From Flavobacterium psychraerolatum (GTDB lineage: Bacteria; Bacteroidota; Bacteroidia; Flavobacteriales; Flavobacteriaceae), in contig NZ_JAOQMX010000010.1 of assembly GCF_025960985.1 (NCBI RefSeq), positions 1 through 64,000 of the forward strand: DNA of 64,000 nucleotides, written 5' to 3'. The first letter of the stretch is position 1; each line of letters begins with the position of its first letter. The position numbers and the translations under genes were made by a program. Below, piece by piece: positions 8,568 through 17,280 of the stretch. Under the pieces are notes generated by a model. The model was not told the DNA's origin. It made no database searches and saw only the letters and a program-made list of their open reading frames with translations.

Positions 8568-8591
8568 TGGTTAGGATTATGGTGAAAGGAA

Positions 8592-9365
8592 TTATTTTTG
8601 AAAAATAGTATCCATATGATATTCCAAGAATTCAATTTTTGGTAAATATTTAATTGGACTAGTAATTTTTAAATTATCGATAGGCGCAAAGTGAATTTGA
8701 TAGAAATCAGTATTCTTTTTCTTTTTCAGAGAAGTTGAAAGAACAACTTGATAATTTTTATCTACACCAATTATTCCTTTGTCAAATGCTTTGTCGTATA
8801 AGGCCGATAGACAAATTCCATTTTCAGGATTCAACCGATGTTCTTCATTTTTTGACCAAGGAACGATATGACTTGCCAACAAAAGTTCAGGAATATCAAT
8901 TCCTGTTATAGCACATTTTGTAGCATAATTTGCTAATATCATTTGTCTAAAAACAGACTGATTAACTCTTGTTTTAACTTCTCGTATTTTTGTTTCGCCC
9001 TTGATATCCTTTAATTCAGGAAATAGGTCAACATATTTATCTTCAATAGCGATATTCTCTTTTTGAGCCAATAAAATTTCACTTTGAAAGATTAATTCTT
9101 CTTGGTTATGAAAATACTCGTCCCAAATAGGTTGGACTATATTTGTCCCGCCACTCATACCTTTAATTCCTCTTGCTTTTAAAGCTGGATCTACACTTGC
9201 AAAATTTACCAATCGCAACGCTATTGAACTAGGAGTCCGACCAATCAACTTCGCAAGATGAATTATGTCTTTATTCGTACTATGCATTTTTCCAAAAGGA
9301 ATTTTTAAGTACAAATTAAAGGCAAGGATTAGCTCTTCTTTTGTCCAGAGGTTACGGGTTGCCAT
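8592..9365 (-). CDS. HNH endonuclease with N-terminal SANT/Myb-like region
   Basis: A 257-residue protein. Residues 1-60 (LWTKEELILAFNLYLK... IGRTPSSIALRLVNF) look like a small helix-turn-helix or SANT-like DNA-binding module. Residues about 135-235 form an HNH nuclease: CAITG (151-155), SHIVPW with His166, the LNPENG loop with Asn182, then LSALYDKAFDKG, where the third position is Tyr190. Proteins of this type often accompany DNA methyltransferases as restriction enzymes. Its start lies 3 bases after the stop of the receiver-like gene, so it belongs to the same transcript. It is the best candidate for the DNA-cutting component of the cassette; target and activity are inferred only. Confidence 0.85.
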   Translation of the reverse strand: MATRNLWTKEELILAFNLYLKIPFGKMHSTNKDIIHLAKLIGRTPSSIALRLVNFASVDPALKARGIKGMSGGTNIVQPIWDEYFHNQEELIFQSEILLAQKENIAIEDKYVDLFPELKDIKGETKIREVKTRVNQSVFRQMILANYATKCAITGIDIPELLLASHIVPWSKNEEHRLNPENGICLSALYDKAFDKGIIGVDKNYQVVLSTSLKKKKNTDFYQIHFAPIDNLKITSPIKYLPKIEFLEYHMDTIFQK

Positions 9366-9368
9366 CTA

Positions 9369-10997
9369 TTACTTTTTCACAAAATCAACACCGACTCTCA
9401 CAGGGTATGAAAACGCATGATTTGCAATTCTTTGAGCGTAATTTGGACGGATGGTACCTATATATGTTAATGTCTCACTTTTAATTTGTCCCACTTTGTC
9501 TAAATAATGTACTTTTATCTGATTATTTTCATCAATGACATTTTCATTTTCAAATACTTTATATTGTAATGGTTTTATATACAGGGGACCATAAGTATTT
9601 CTTAAGGGATCTTGGGTTATCTCAGTCCACTTAATAGTTGTGTTATTAGGAAGAAAGCTAATAAAGGCTGTATCCCCTAATTCGAGAGCATCAGTATCTT
9701 TTATGTTACTACCTTCGGCAAAATAAAAATTACTTTTAATTTTATCATGAGGTCTCAAACAGTCACATAGCGCTGTTAAACAAATTAGATATTTTGGACT
9801 TTCTTTGTGATTTTCATTATACTCAATTAAAAAGACATCTCCAAAATTAAGAATTTGATCTTTTTTATCAAAGTAATAAGAATTATAAAAAACATTCATT
9901 TTATGCAATGAAGGTATATCCGAATAATTATCATCAAGCCCTAATTCAAATTCATCTAATAAGACATCATCAAGTAGTAAAGACTTTCTATTTCTTAGTG
10001 ACATAGAGATTTTTTCCATTAAAACTTCATCCATAAATGAATTGAAAAAATAACCTATGTTTTCGGCATTTAATTTTTTTCGATGATGAATTAATGCATC
10101 TTTAGGAAATGATATAGCTAAATCATTTGTAATTGCACTAGCTCTATATAAATGGTTATAAAGTTCAATTCCTAAAAGCTGATTAAAACTATCAACGTCA
10201 TCAATAATATGATTTTTGAAATTTTCTAATAAGACATCTGCTTTATTATCTGCTTTATTTAAAATTGTTATAATTGTATTATTAATTACGACTATTTTCT
10301 TTTCACTATCAACATAAGTAGGACACTGGAGGTCAGCATTAGAGGTGACTTTATTAGATAAAGCTATTGAACTTTTTATCATCGCACAGGTCATATCTGA
10401 TGTCCCAGTAATTTCCATAAGTTTATTTGGGACAGCTTTATGCTTAGTATAAATTTCTTTCCTTATTTCTTTGACTACAGACTTATTACTTCTGTTAACA
10501 TTGATTTGATTTAAAAGCGTTAACAATTCAGGTTCAAACCCCTCTAATTCTAATAATTCCTTTATTTCGACATAATATTCTTTGTTTTTACCTGAAAAAT
10601 AAGATAGTATGTTAAAAAGAACATCATCTAAATTGTCTTCTGAAGTATAAATTGTGCTAAAATGAATATGATTCGTCTTAACTATCTCACTAAGAATCTT
10701 CAAAGACTCTTCCTCTCCTTCTTTGCCATCTAATTTCCAATCTAATATTACAAAATCTCTGTTTTCGGTAATAAATTTAAGTTTATCATCGTCGTTTTCA
10801 TCTCCTTTTGTATATTTAAAAACATCTAGAGAAATACCGTTTTGCTTAAAATTATTGTATAAATTTTCAGATAAAACTTCTTCAATTTCAGGAGTTTTAG
10901 ATTCAACTTGGTAAAAAGATCTTGCTTTTTCATCTATATAAATCGCTGATTTAATTGCATCTTGCAAAATTAGTTTTGCTCTTTCTTCGTAACTCAT
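9369..10997 (-). CDS. Receiver-like (CheY-fold) protein with long C-terminal region
   Basis: A 542-residue protein if read from the ATG at 10997; a GTG at 11003 overlapping the upstream stop would add two residues. Residues about 15-125 resemble a diverged two-component receiver: AIYID (acidic residue Asp22), FVILDWKLDG with Asp86 as the likely phospho-acceptor, and a TIYTS segment with Thr118. This fits the receiver variant that accompanies HEF-type histidine kinases in bacterial conflict loci. The remaining ~400 residues contain no DNA-binding domain I recognise, with a CDCLRPHDK motif in the last third. It follows the ATPase/kinase directly, so a phosphorelay between the two is likely. The role of the C-terminal part is unknown. 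Confidence 0.7.
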   Translation of the reverse strand: MSYEERAKLILQDAIKSAIYIDEKARSFYQVESKTPEIEEVLSENLYNNFKQNGISLDVFKYTKGDENDDDKLKFITENRDFVILDWKLDGKEGEEESLKILSEIVKTNHIHFSTIYTSEDNLDDVLFNILSYFSGKNKEYYVEIKELLELEGFEPELLTLLNQINVNRSNKSVVKEIRKEIYTKHKAVPNKLMEITGTSDMTCAMIKSSIALSNKVTSNADLQCPTYVDSEKKIVVINNTIITILNKADNKADVLLENFKNHIIDDVDSFNQLLGIELYNHLYRASAITNDLAISFPKDALIHHRKKLNAENIGYFFNSFMDEVLMEKISMSLRNRKSLLLDDVLLDEFELGLDDNYSDIPSLHKMNVFYNSYYFDKKDQILNFGDVFLIEYNENHKESPKYLICLTALCDCLRPHDKIKSNFYFAEGSNIKDTDALELGDTAFISFLPNNTTIKWTEITQDPLRNTYGPLYIKPLQYKVFENENVIDENNQIKVHYLDKVGQIKSETLTYIGTIRPNYAQRIANHAFSYPVRVGVDFVKK

Positions 10998-11002
10998 AAA
11001 CA

Positions 11003-13906
11003 CTATTTTAAAGGCTTAATTACAAAACAAGCACCATTTAAAGTGTTGTAGTTTTTATCGTTTGTGGCATAAATATCAAAGTAGGATTCATTCAAACTTT
11101 GTTTAGAAAGATATAATCCAATTCCTCTTCCATTTGGTCTATTTGAATAGAATAATTGGAATATCTTTTCCCTTCTATGCTCTTCTATTTTGGGACCAGA
11201 GTTTATAATTAAAATTTCATCTGTTTCATTATAATAATCGAATTTTATATGTTTTGTATTTGAGTTTCTTAACCAATACAATGCATTGTTGATAACATTA
11301 ATAAAGACAGTATGAATTACTGGCTCTTTTATTGTAATAATATGATTTTTAAAAGCAGTTGTTTGTTCAAACTCTATATTGTTATTAGTAATTTTCGAAT
11401 CAAAGAATTTTTTTAAATACTCAAAAATATTATTGCACTTGATATCTTTCGAAACTACACCTGAAATTCGGTATAGCGGAGAAAGCAAATCATATTTATC
11501 TTCTAATTGCTTGAAATTTTGTTTTAGAAAACTAAATTGTTCAACATCTGTAAATAAATTATCATTGCTTAATTTTTCAATAGAATGATTGATTTTTGCA
11601 TACAACTGATTAAACTCATGATCAATTATCTCTACCGCAACACCTAGTTGTGCAGTTTCTCTCGTCTGTTCCCATTGGTATTTGATATTGTCGTATTCTG
11701 CTTTATAAGCACCTTGAACTAATTCTTCGTCAATATCAAAACTTAATTTATTAAGGTGTTCAATCAAAGGAAGTAGTTCTTTGACTATTTGTTCTCTTAA
11801 ATATTCAAATTTATTACTGATATTTTCTGATTGCAGTTTCACACTTTCTTTTGAATCAATCGAACTAACAATGTTTTCTTTATTACTATTAAAATCTTCT
11901 AATATTCTTTTTGATCTTCCAGAGTAGTCTTTTAACAAAAATTCAAATTTAGTTTTTAAAACATCTTTATTATCCGAAATTAGCCTTTCAAGAGTACCAT
12001 TAAATTTCTGGAAGTTTTTAGTAAACTCCATTTTTAATTCTTTTACTTCTAGCTTTTCTTGAACCTTGACCATTAATGGAATACTATTCTTTTTGATAGT
12101 ATCATTGAATGAAATTAATTTGTTCTCAAATTTATCTAATCGATCTAATTGAGTATCTGTTGGTTTGTATCTTTTAGGTATTTTGGGCAAAAGATTTTTA
12201 TATTCAATATCTAATGTATGAAGTCTGTCTAAAATATTTTCTATATCTGAATAAAGAACATTACTAGCATTCGTTTTTTCTTCTAATTGACTTAATAAAT
12301 CTTGATACTCATTTTGGTACGCTTGTAATCTATCTGAATATGTATTTAAGGATTTTGTGAACGCAACTTTTTCAGCTATTTCTCTTTTTTTATCGGCTTT
12401 CAAAGATTCTGACTGTTCTTTTAGTTGTAACTTCTTATCCAAAAAGATAGACTGTCTCGCTTTGTCTCCAAAAAATTCTTGTGCTAATTCTATAAAAAAA
12501 GCTTCTAAATCATTTTTAAAATTTCTATAAGGTGCATTATTTATTAAACCTTCCCTACTAGATTTATCATTTAAATTTTTATTTTCATTTCTAGTTATTG
12601 CCAAAAAACCAAACATTCTTCTATGAGAAAAATAAAATGACCCTATTCGTTTTGCTCGTCTTTTTTCAAAACCTAAAAAATCAAAATCAGTCCTTCCATA
12701 CGGTAATACTCTAAAATTATCTCGGTATATATATAAGCCCCCATAATCCGATACTTTTGCATTTATTTTATTCCAAACATTTGAATCTAATTTTGATTCA
12801 CTTTCATTTCCTTGTGAATAACCTAATTTTATTGGGAATTTGCCATATTCATTTCTAATGTCTTTTTTTCGTGGATTAATAAATGTATAATCAATTTCTT
12901 CATCATAAATTTTTATTTTTCCATTAAAAGACCCTTTTCCATCAAATTCGCCATCTATTAGTACGTCCGCAAAATCATAATCAGTTGATGTGAAAAAATT
13001 TCCCTGAGTAGTTAGAAAATCATATTCTTGTTCACTACTATTAAATATTGGTATTGAAGTATTAATAATTTTATTATCATTAATAAAATCATTTGTAAAT
13101 CCAGACAAGCTTGAAATAACAAAATTTCTGTCTTCTAAATTATCATCATCATTTATTGTTAAATCAACAATTTGGTCAATTGGTTCAAAAATGATAAATT
13201 TTGTACCATTTTTATTTTTTAGATCTATTATATCATTGATAACTTTTTCTTGTAAAAAATCAGGTAAAAAAGAATTACTAACTGATATTTCAATATTTTT
13301 CTTTAGTTTTAATTGATTTCCTTCTTCCCAAATCAGATTTCCATTAAGGTCATTTTCTTTTTCGAAATTTTTAAGAAAAGATTTTTTAAGTTTTTTAAAT
13401 ACTTCGGCAAAATCATTTTTTGAATCAATGTTTTCAACTGGAATATCTACATCGTCAAGAAATAAATTATAGTTTTCTAAAAGTCTCCAATCGAAAAATA
13501 AAGCTTGTAATGGATGTCCTTGTTTTTTAGTTAACATCAGCATAGGATTTCCTAAAAATGCCACGGATAATCTTCCTATCCCTTTTTCTCCAGCTTTAAT
13601 TCTAGGTTTTTTCCAAAGTGTTTCTTCGCTTTCCTTTTCTTCAAGAGTGGCTCGACTTTTAGAATCCGTACCAAGCACTAACCATTTCTCGAAAATATCA
13701 TTTCTAGACATTCCTTTTCCATCATCTGTCATTACAAACAAAGGATTGTTTAAACCTTTATATCCTGGTAAATATATTTCAGCAGTTAAGTTATCAGCAT
13801 AGGCATCGTAACCGTTTTTCCACAACTCAGTAATAGCTGTTGGTAAATCGGCAATTTGTCCTTTACCTAATAAATCGACTGCTCTAGCTTTAGTTCTAAA
13901 CTGCAT
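11003..13906 (-). CDS. Dual GHKL ATPase with HEF histidine-kinase motif (MORC/HSP90-like N-terminus)
   Basis: A 967-residue cytoplasmic protein with an unusual layout. The N-terminal GHKL ATPase has ELWKNGYDA (27-35), MTDDGKGM (59-66) and GEKGIGRLSV (106-115), like the MORC/MutL/HSP90 group. Residues about 480-720 are rich in E, K, Q and L and look like coiled coil. A second GHKL module at the C-terminus resembles a histidine kinase: DHEFN at 762-766 (His763 as possible phospho-site), N-box VINNALYWL (871-879), INSGPKI (901-907) and NGRGIGLYLSK (925-935). GHKL ATPases linked to methylases are known from restriction loci. It overlaps the methylase gene by 11 bases. Its likely role is sensing or ATP-driven control of restriction, but this is inferred. 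Confidence 0.85.
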   Translation of the reverse strand: MQFRTKARAVDLLGKGQIADLPTAITELWKNGYDAYADNLTAEIYLPGYKGLNNPLFVMTDDGKGMSRNDIFEKWLVLGTDSKSRATLEEKESEETLWKKPRIKAGEKGIGRLSVAFLGNPMLMLTKKQGHPLQALFFDWRLLENYNLFLDDVDIPVENIDSKNDFAEVFKKLKKSFLKNFEKENDLNGNLIWEEGNQLKLKKNIEISVSNSFLPDFLQEKVINDIIDLKNKNGTKFIIFEPIDQIVDLTINDDDNLEDRNFVISSLSGFTNDFINDNKIINTSIPIFNSSEQEYDFLTTQGNFFTSTDYDFADVLIDGEFDGKGSFNGKIKIYDEEIDYTFINPRKKDIRNEYGKFPIKLGYSQGNESESKLDSNVWNKINAKVSDYGGLYIYRDNFRVLPYGRTDFDFLGFEKRRAKRIGSFYFSHRRMFGFLAITRNENKNLNDKSSREGLINNAPYRNFKNDLEAFFIELAQEFFGDKARQSIFLDKKLQLKEQSESLKADKKREIAEKVAFTKSLNTYSDRLQAYQNEYQDLLSQLEEKTNASNVLYSDIENILDRLHTLDIEYKNLLPKIPKRYKPTDTQLDRLDKFENKLISFNDTIKKNSIPLMVKVQEKLEVKELKMEFTKNFQKFNGTLERLISDNKDVLKTKFEFLLKDYSGRSKRILEDFNSNKENIVSSIDSKESVKLQSENISNKFEYLREQIVKELLPLIEHLNKLSFDIDEELVQGAYKAEYDNIKYQWEQTRETAQLGVAVEIIDHEFNQLYAKINHSIEKLSNDNLFTDVEQFSFLKQNFKQLEDKYDLLSPLYRISGVVSKDIKCNNIFEYLKKFFDSKITNNNIEFEQTTAFKNHIITIKEPVIHTVFINVINNALYWLRNSNTKHIKFDYYNETDEILIINSGPKIEEHRREKIFQLFYSNRPNGRGIGLYLSKQSLNESYFDIYATNDKNYNTLNGACFVIKPLK

Positions 13907-14966
13907 TTAGATGATTATTTATTATTGCCTCTCCAATACATTTTGCATACTGAGGTGGAACTGCGTTTCCTATTAATCTAGCGATAGCAGAAGTACTGGT
14001 TCCGTAAAATTTATATTCTTTAGGAAAAGATTGTAAAGTTGCTCCCTCACGTAATGATAATGCGCGATCTTCATCGGGATGAACAAAACGACCATTTGAA
14101 ATACTAAAAAACTTTGTTGTGATTGTTGGTGATGGCTTATCCCACCACAAACGACCAAAAGTATCTTTAAAAGAATTGTCCTTTCCTTCAAAACAAGCCA
14201 ATTGTAATTCTGTATCATTAGCAAAACCTAGTCGGTCTCCGCCATCTTTTGCCACTTTCTTTAGTCTTTTTTTATTCACTTCCGATATTGAAGCTACAGT
14301 ATGTAAAAAATCTGTTTTGTCTTTGTGACCGTCTTTAATTTCGGGAAAACCATTTACTTGCCCTAAGACATCTCTAACAGTAACTTTTCTCTCTACGCTT
14401 TTTATTAAATCAATGCTTTCATCAGTTACTCGATTTGCGATTAAAGTAAATCTTTTTCGGCTTTGAGGAACACCATATTCTGCTACATTATGTACTTCAA
14501 AATGAACTTTATAATCATTTTCTTTGAGCCAAATTATAAAATCTTCGAGTCCACTTTCTTTTTTCTGTCTTAAAACCCCGGGAACGTTTTCTACAACTAC
14601 ATAACCTGGATTGAAATGCTTTACAAAACGGGTAAACTCTATTAGAAGATTTGCTGATTTAGTTGATTTGGTTTTATCTGTATTGATAATACTCCAAAAC
14701 TGGCAAGGACTACAACCAATTAAGATTAAATTATCATCATTTTTGGTTAAGTTTAATTTGTCTTCTAATTCTTGTTCTTGTAATTCAAATACATCAGCTT
14801 TGATAAATTGTGCACCAGTAATGTTGTGTTCATAAGTTTGTTTACAATTGGGTTCATAGTCAATTCCTGCTAGAACATTTATACCTGCTTCTAACATTCC
14901 GTAACTCATACCACCACCGCCACAGAAAAAATCTACAGCCTTTAACCTTGGTTTTCTAACCTTCAT
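13896..14966 (-). CDS. DNA (cytosine-5-)-methyltransferase
   Basis: A 356-residue C5-methyltransferase with the canonical motif order: motif I DFFCGGGGMSYG (12-23, SAM binding), motif IV GCSPCQFWS (84-92) with catalytic Cys88, motif VI VVENVPG (124-130), motif VIII PQSRKRF (167-173), a target-recognition region of roughly 100 residues, and motif X RLIGNAVPP near the C-terminus. It methylates cytosine within an unknown DNA sequence. It is the first gene of the minus-strand cassette and its end overlaps the GHKL ATPase start, which ties modification to the other components. The absence of a classical restriction enzyme next to it, with an ATPase/receiver pair instead, is what makes the locus unusual. 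Confidence 0.93.
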   Translation of the reverse strand: MKVRKPRLKAVDFFCGGGGMSYGMLEAGINVLAGIDYEPNCKQTYEHNITGAQFIKADVFELQEQELEDKLNLTKNDDNLILIGCSPCQFWSIINTDKTKSTKSANLLIEFTRFVKHFNPGYVVVENVPGVLRQKKESGLEDFIIWLKENDYKVHFEVHNVAEYGVPQSRKRFTLIANRVTDESIDLIKSVERKVTVRDVLGQVNGFPEIKDGHKDKTDFLHTVASISEVNKKRLKKVAKDGGDRLGFANDTELQLACFEGKDNSFKDTFGRLWWDKPSPTITTKFFSISNGRFVHPDEDRALSLREGATLQSFPKEYKFYGTSTSAIARLIGNAVPPQYAKCIGEAIINNHLNAV

Positions 14967-15395
14967 AATTTTGTAATTCGGAGATATCTTAAGTGTCTCG
15001 CTTTATAACTTTGAATATGTGTAATATTAACATGTGAAAATGAATTATAAATCTCTTTTTTTTGTTAACATGTAAAATAATAACAAAAATACTGCTTTTT
15101 AAAAGCTATTTAGAAAGAAAAATTATTTTTTTTACATAGATAAGAATTGTCATTCAATGCAAATATATATTTTTTGAAATAATAAACCTTAATTCCTTCC
15201 CAAAATTCCCAAGCCCTGACCACAGCAAAACTCCATATAAAACAGGCTTGCATTTTTTCTTGGTCAAAAAGAGCGGATCCCAAAACGTCGAGAAAGCTCC
15301 TTTTTGGCCTTTTAAAAAAATAAGAATACAAACAAGCGTGTCGCGTTCTGCAGGAACAACTCCTGAAACTATAAATCGGAAATTGTTTACTGCCG
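14967..15395. other. Intergenic region between the cassette and guaC
   Basis: About 430 bases between two divergent genes. The methylase-proximal part is very AT-rich and carries the TTAACATGT pair. The guaC-proximal part (about 15190-15395) is noticeably more GC-rich and has a different composition, ending in the guaC promoter. Its minus strand is open over a long distance, but the reading is Cys/Phe/Arg-rich and overlaps guaC, so I do not call a gene. It could be a dispersed repeat or remnant. Confidence 0.4.
15027..15073. repeat. Direct repeat TTAACATGT in the methylase upstream region
   Basis: TTAACATGT occurs at 15027-15035 and again at 15065-15073, 38 bases apart, each followed by an A-rich run. 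Both lie 60-110 bases upstream of the methyltransferase start. The second is part of GTTAACATGT. They could be operator half-sites controlling the cassette or methylase-sensitive sites; no consensus -7 box is visible here on the minus strand. Confidence 0.35.
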
Positions 15396-15428
15396 TTGCG
15401 GTGTTTTTGGTGTAAATACGTATATTTG
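15396..15428 (+). promoter_or_regulatory. guaC promoter (TTG - TATATTTG)
   Basis: A TTG at 15396-15398 lies 22 bases before a perfect TAnnTTTG box, TATATTTG, at 15421-15428. The expected transcription start is near 15434, giving a short leader before the guaC ATG at 15450. This also argues against the longer upstream start at 15396. Confidence 0.55.
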
Positions 15429-15449
15429 GTTGTAACGAAATTTTTGAAG

Positions 15450-16490
15450 ATGAGAATAGAAACCGACCTTAAATTAGGATTTAAAGATGTAATGATTCGA
15501 CCAAAACGCTCGACCTTGAAGAGTAGAGCGCAGGTCTCGCTGGAACGAAATTTCAAATTTATGCACTCTGGGGCAAGTTGGTCTGGTGTGCCTATTTTTG
15601 CCGCCAATATGGATACGGTAGGAACTTTTGAGATGGCTTTGGTACTATCAAAAGAGCAGATTTTTACCGCGGTACACAAACATTATTCGGTAGACGAGTG
15701 GCAAGCGTTTTTGTCGGCTTTGGCTCCTGAATACCTTCCGTACATAGCGGTGAGCACGGGAACGGGTAAGAATGATGCCAAAAAACTGAATGATATTTTG
15801 ACGCTGAATCCTGCTTTGCAATTTATTTGTATTGACGTGGCCAACGGTTACTCAGAGCATTTTGTGGAATTTTTGAAGCAAACGCGTTTGCAATACCCAG
15901 CCAAGGTGATTGTTGCGGGTAACGTGGTGACGGGCGAAATGGTGGAGGAACTGCTCTTGGCGGGTGCCGACATTATTAAGGTGGGTATTGGTCCAGGATC
16001 GGTTTGTACGACACGTGTGAAAACGGGTGTGGGGTATCCGCAGCTTTCGGCGATAATCGAGTGTGCCGATGCCGCGCATGGTTTGGGTGGTCACATTATA
16101 AGCGATGGTGGTTGCGTGACTCCTGGTGATGTTGCAAAGGCTTTTGGCGCTGGTGCCGATTTTGTGATGCTGGGCGGAATGCTTGCGGGTCACGAGGAGA
16201 GCGGGGGCGAATTGGTAGAAATTGACGGCAGTAGCTTCAAACAATTTTACGGAATGAGTTCGACTACTGCGATGAACAAACATGTGGGTGGCGTGGCCGA
16301 ATACCGCGCTAGTGAGGGCAAGACGGTCTCGATTCCGTTTAAAGGAAAAGTGATTCATACCCTGATGGATATCTTGGGTGGGTTGCGTAGTACCTGTACA
16401 TATGTAGGCGCATCACGCTTGAAGGAATTGACAAAAAGAACGACTTTTATTCGTGTGAGCGAACAAGAAAATAGAATTTATAACGACTGA
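15450..16490 (+). CDS. guaC: GMP reductase
   Basis: A 346-residue IMPDH/GMPR-family barrel that reduces GMP to IMP with NADPH, for purine recycling. The N-terminus [20 protein letters not shown] is almost identical in pattern to E. coli GuaC, which fixes the start here rather than at an in-frame codon 54 bases upstream. The catalytic loop [13 protein letters not shown] has Cys186, the same number as in E. coli. GNVVTGEM (157-164) and SDGGC are also visible, and there is no CBS domain, which separates it from IMP dehydrogenase. A GNAT gene follows after 16 bases and may share the transcript. Confidence 0.95.
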   Translation: MRIETDLKLGFKDVMIRPKRSTLKSRAQVSLERNFKFMHSGASWSGVPIFAANMDTVGTFEMALVLSKEQIFTAVHKHYSVDEWQAFLSALAPEYLPYIAVSTGTGKNDAKKLNDILTLNPALQFICIDVANGYSEHFVEFLKQTRLQYPAKVIVAGNVVTGEMVEELLLAGADIIKVGIGPGSVCTTRVKTGVGYPQLSAIIECADAAHGLGGHIISDGGCVTPGDVAKAFGAGADFVMLGGMLAGHEESGGELVEIDGSSFKQFYGMSSTTAMNKHVGGVAEYRASEGKTVSIPFKGKVIHTLMDILGGLRSTCTYVGASRLKELTKRTTFIRVSEQENRIYND

Positions 16491-16506
16491 TTTAGAATAA
16501 AAAATT

Positions 16507-17007
16507 ATGATTACAATTGAAGTGGCTGGGAAGAAGGATCTTAATTTGATTCAGAAAATTGCGTATCAGGTTTGGCCCGTGGCGTACGGCGAAATTTTGT
16601 CTAAAGAACAGATGGTGTATATGTTAGAGTCTTTTTATTCGATAGCAACTTTAAGCGATAATTACGACAAAGGCTGCCATTTTATTTTGGCTAAAGAAGG
16701 GGATGCTGTTTTGGGCTTTGCAGGTTTTGAGCATTTTGATGTGCTTGAAAGAACGAAGATTCACAAAATATATTTGCTCCCCGAATCGCAAGGTAAAGGT
16801 GTTGGTAAATTACTTGTGGATTACATTGGGACTAGAGCTATTGAGAAGCAATTTGAAACGCTGCTGCTGCATGTAAACCGTTTTAATAAAGCTTTAGGCT
16901 TTTATGAAAAACTAGGTTTCAAGATTATTGAGGAAGTCGATATTGAAATCGGTAACGGCTACTTGATGGAGGATTATGTGATGGAGCGTTTGCTTTCGGT
17001 GAAATAG
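16507..17007 (+). CDS. GNAT-family N-acetyltransferase
   Basis: A 166-residue acetyltransferase. The acetyl-CoA motif reads LPESQGKGVGKLLVDYI (91-107), preceded by the IHKIYL strand and followed by HVNRFNKALGFYEKLGFK, the usual beta5-alpha4 signature with the tyrosine in FYEK. The early VWPVAYGEILSKEQ segment (22-35) resembles uncharacterised stand-alone acetyltransferases in Bacteroidetes. The substrate is unknown. It sits 16 bases downstream of guaC on the same strand; no terminator is seen between them. Confidence 0.88.
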   Translation: MITIEVAGKKDLNLIQKIAYQVWPVAYGEILSKEQMVYMLESFYSIATLSDNYDKGCHFILAKEGDAVLGFAGFEHFDVLERTKIHKIYLLPESQGKGVGKLLVDYIGTRAIEKQFETLLLHVNRFNKALGFYEKLGFKIIEEVDIEIGNGYLMEDYVMERLLSVK

Positions 17008-17112
17008 TCCACGGATGAAACGGATTCGCTATCGCGAAGTCGCGGATAAAAACGGATTTTTCATGTGGCTTGCGGTTAAATTTTTTAGCCACGTCCCGAG
17101 ACTTCGGGAGAA

Positions 17113-17280
17113 CGAAGGCTCACGAATTTAATTAAAAAATCTGTGCGTATAGTTTTAGCCACAAATGACACGAATGACACGAATGCTCACGAATTAATTT
17201 AGAAAATGTATACGTATAGTTTTAGCCACGAATGACACGAATTACACGAATGCTCACGAATTAATTTAAAAAATCTGTGT
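17113..17280 (+). repeat. 67-bp tandem repeat (CGTATAGTTTTAGCCAC...)
   Basis: A unit beginning CGTATAGTTTTAGCCAC and containing AATGACACGAATGACACG, TGCTCACGAATTAATTT and an A-rich end is present at 17146-17212 and 17213-17280, with the last part of a further unit at 17113-17145. Shorter ACGAAT(G/T)ACACGAAT iterations lie inside each unit. No coding capacity is apparent. Such ACACGAAT-rich intergenic repeats are common in flavobacteria. Confidence 0.75.

Noticed and set aside
13896..14966. Cassette methylase considered as part of a plain Type II system or an orphan methylase
   Set aside because: The overlapping dual-ATPase and receiver-like genes and the HNH nuclease in one transcript do not fit a simple two-gene Type II layout; no Vsr gene was seen.
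15110..15679. A 189-codon minus-strand frame across the guaC start
   Set aside because: It overlaps the certain guaC gene in antisense, is Cys/Phe/Arg-rich, and has no recognisable domain or promoter. It is best explained as the shadow of guaC plus an open intergenic stretch.
15852..16358. A 168-codon minus-strand frame inside guaC
   Set aside because: His/Thr-rich translation typical of the antisense of a conserved enzyme.
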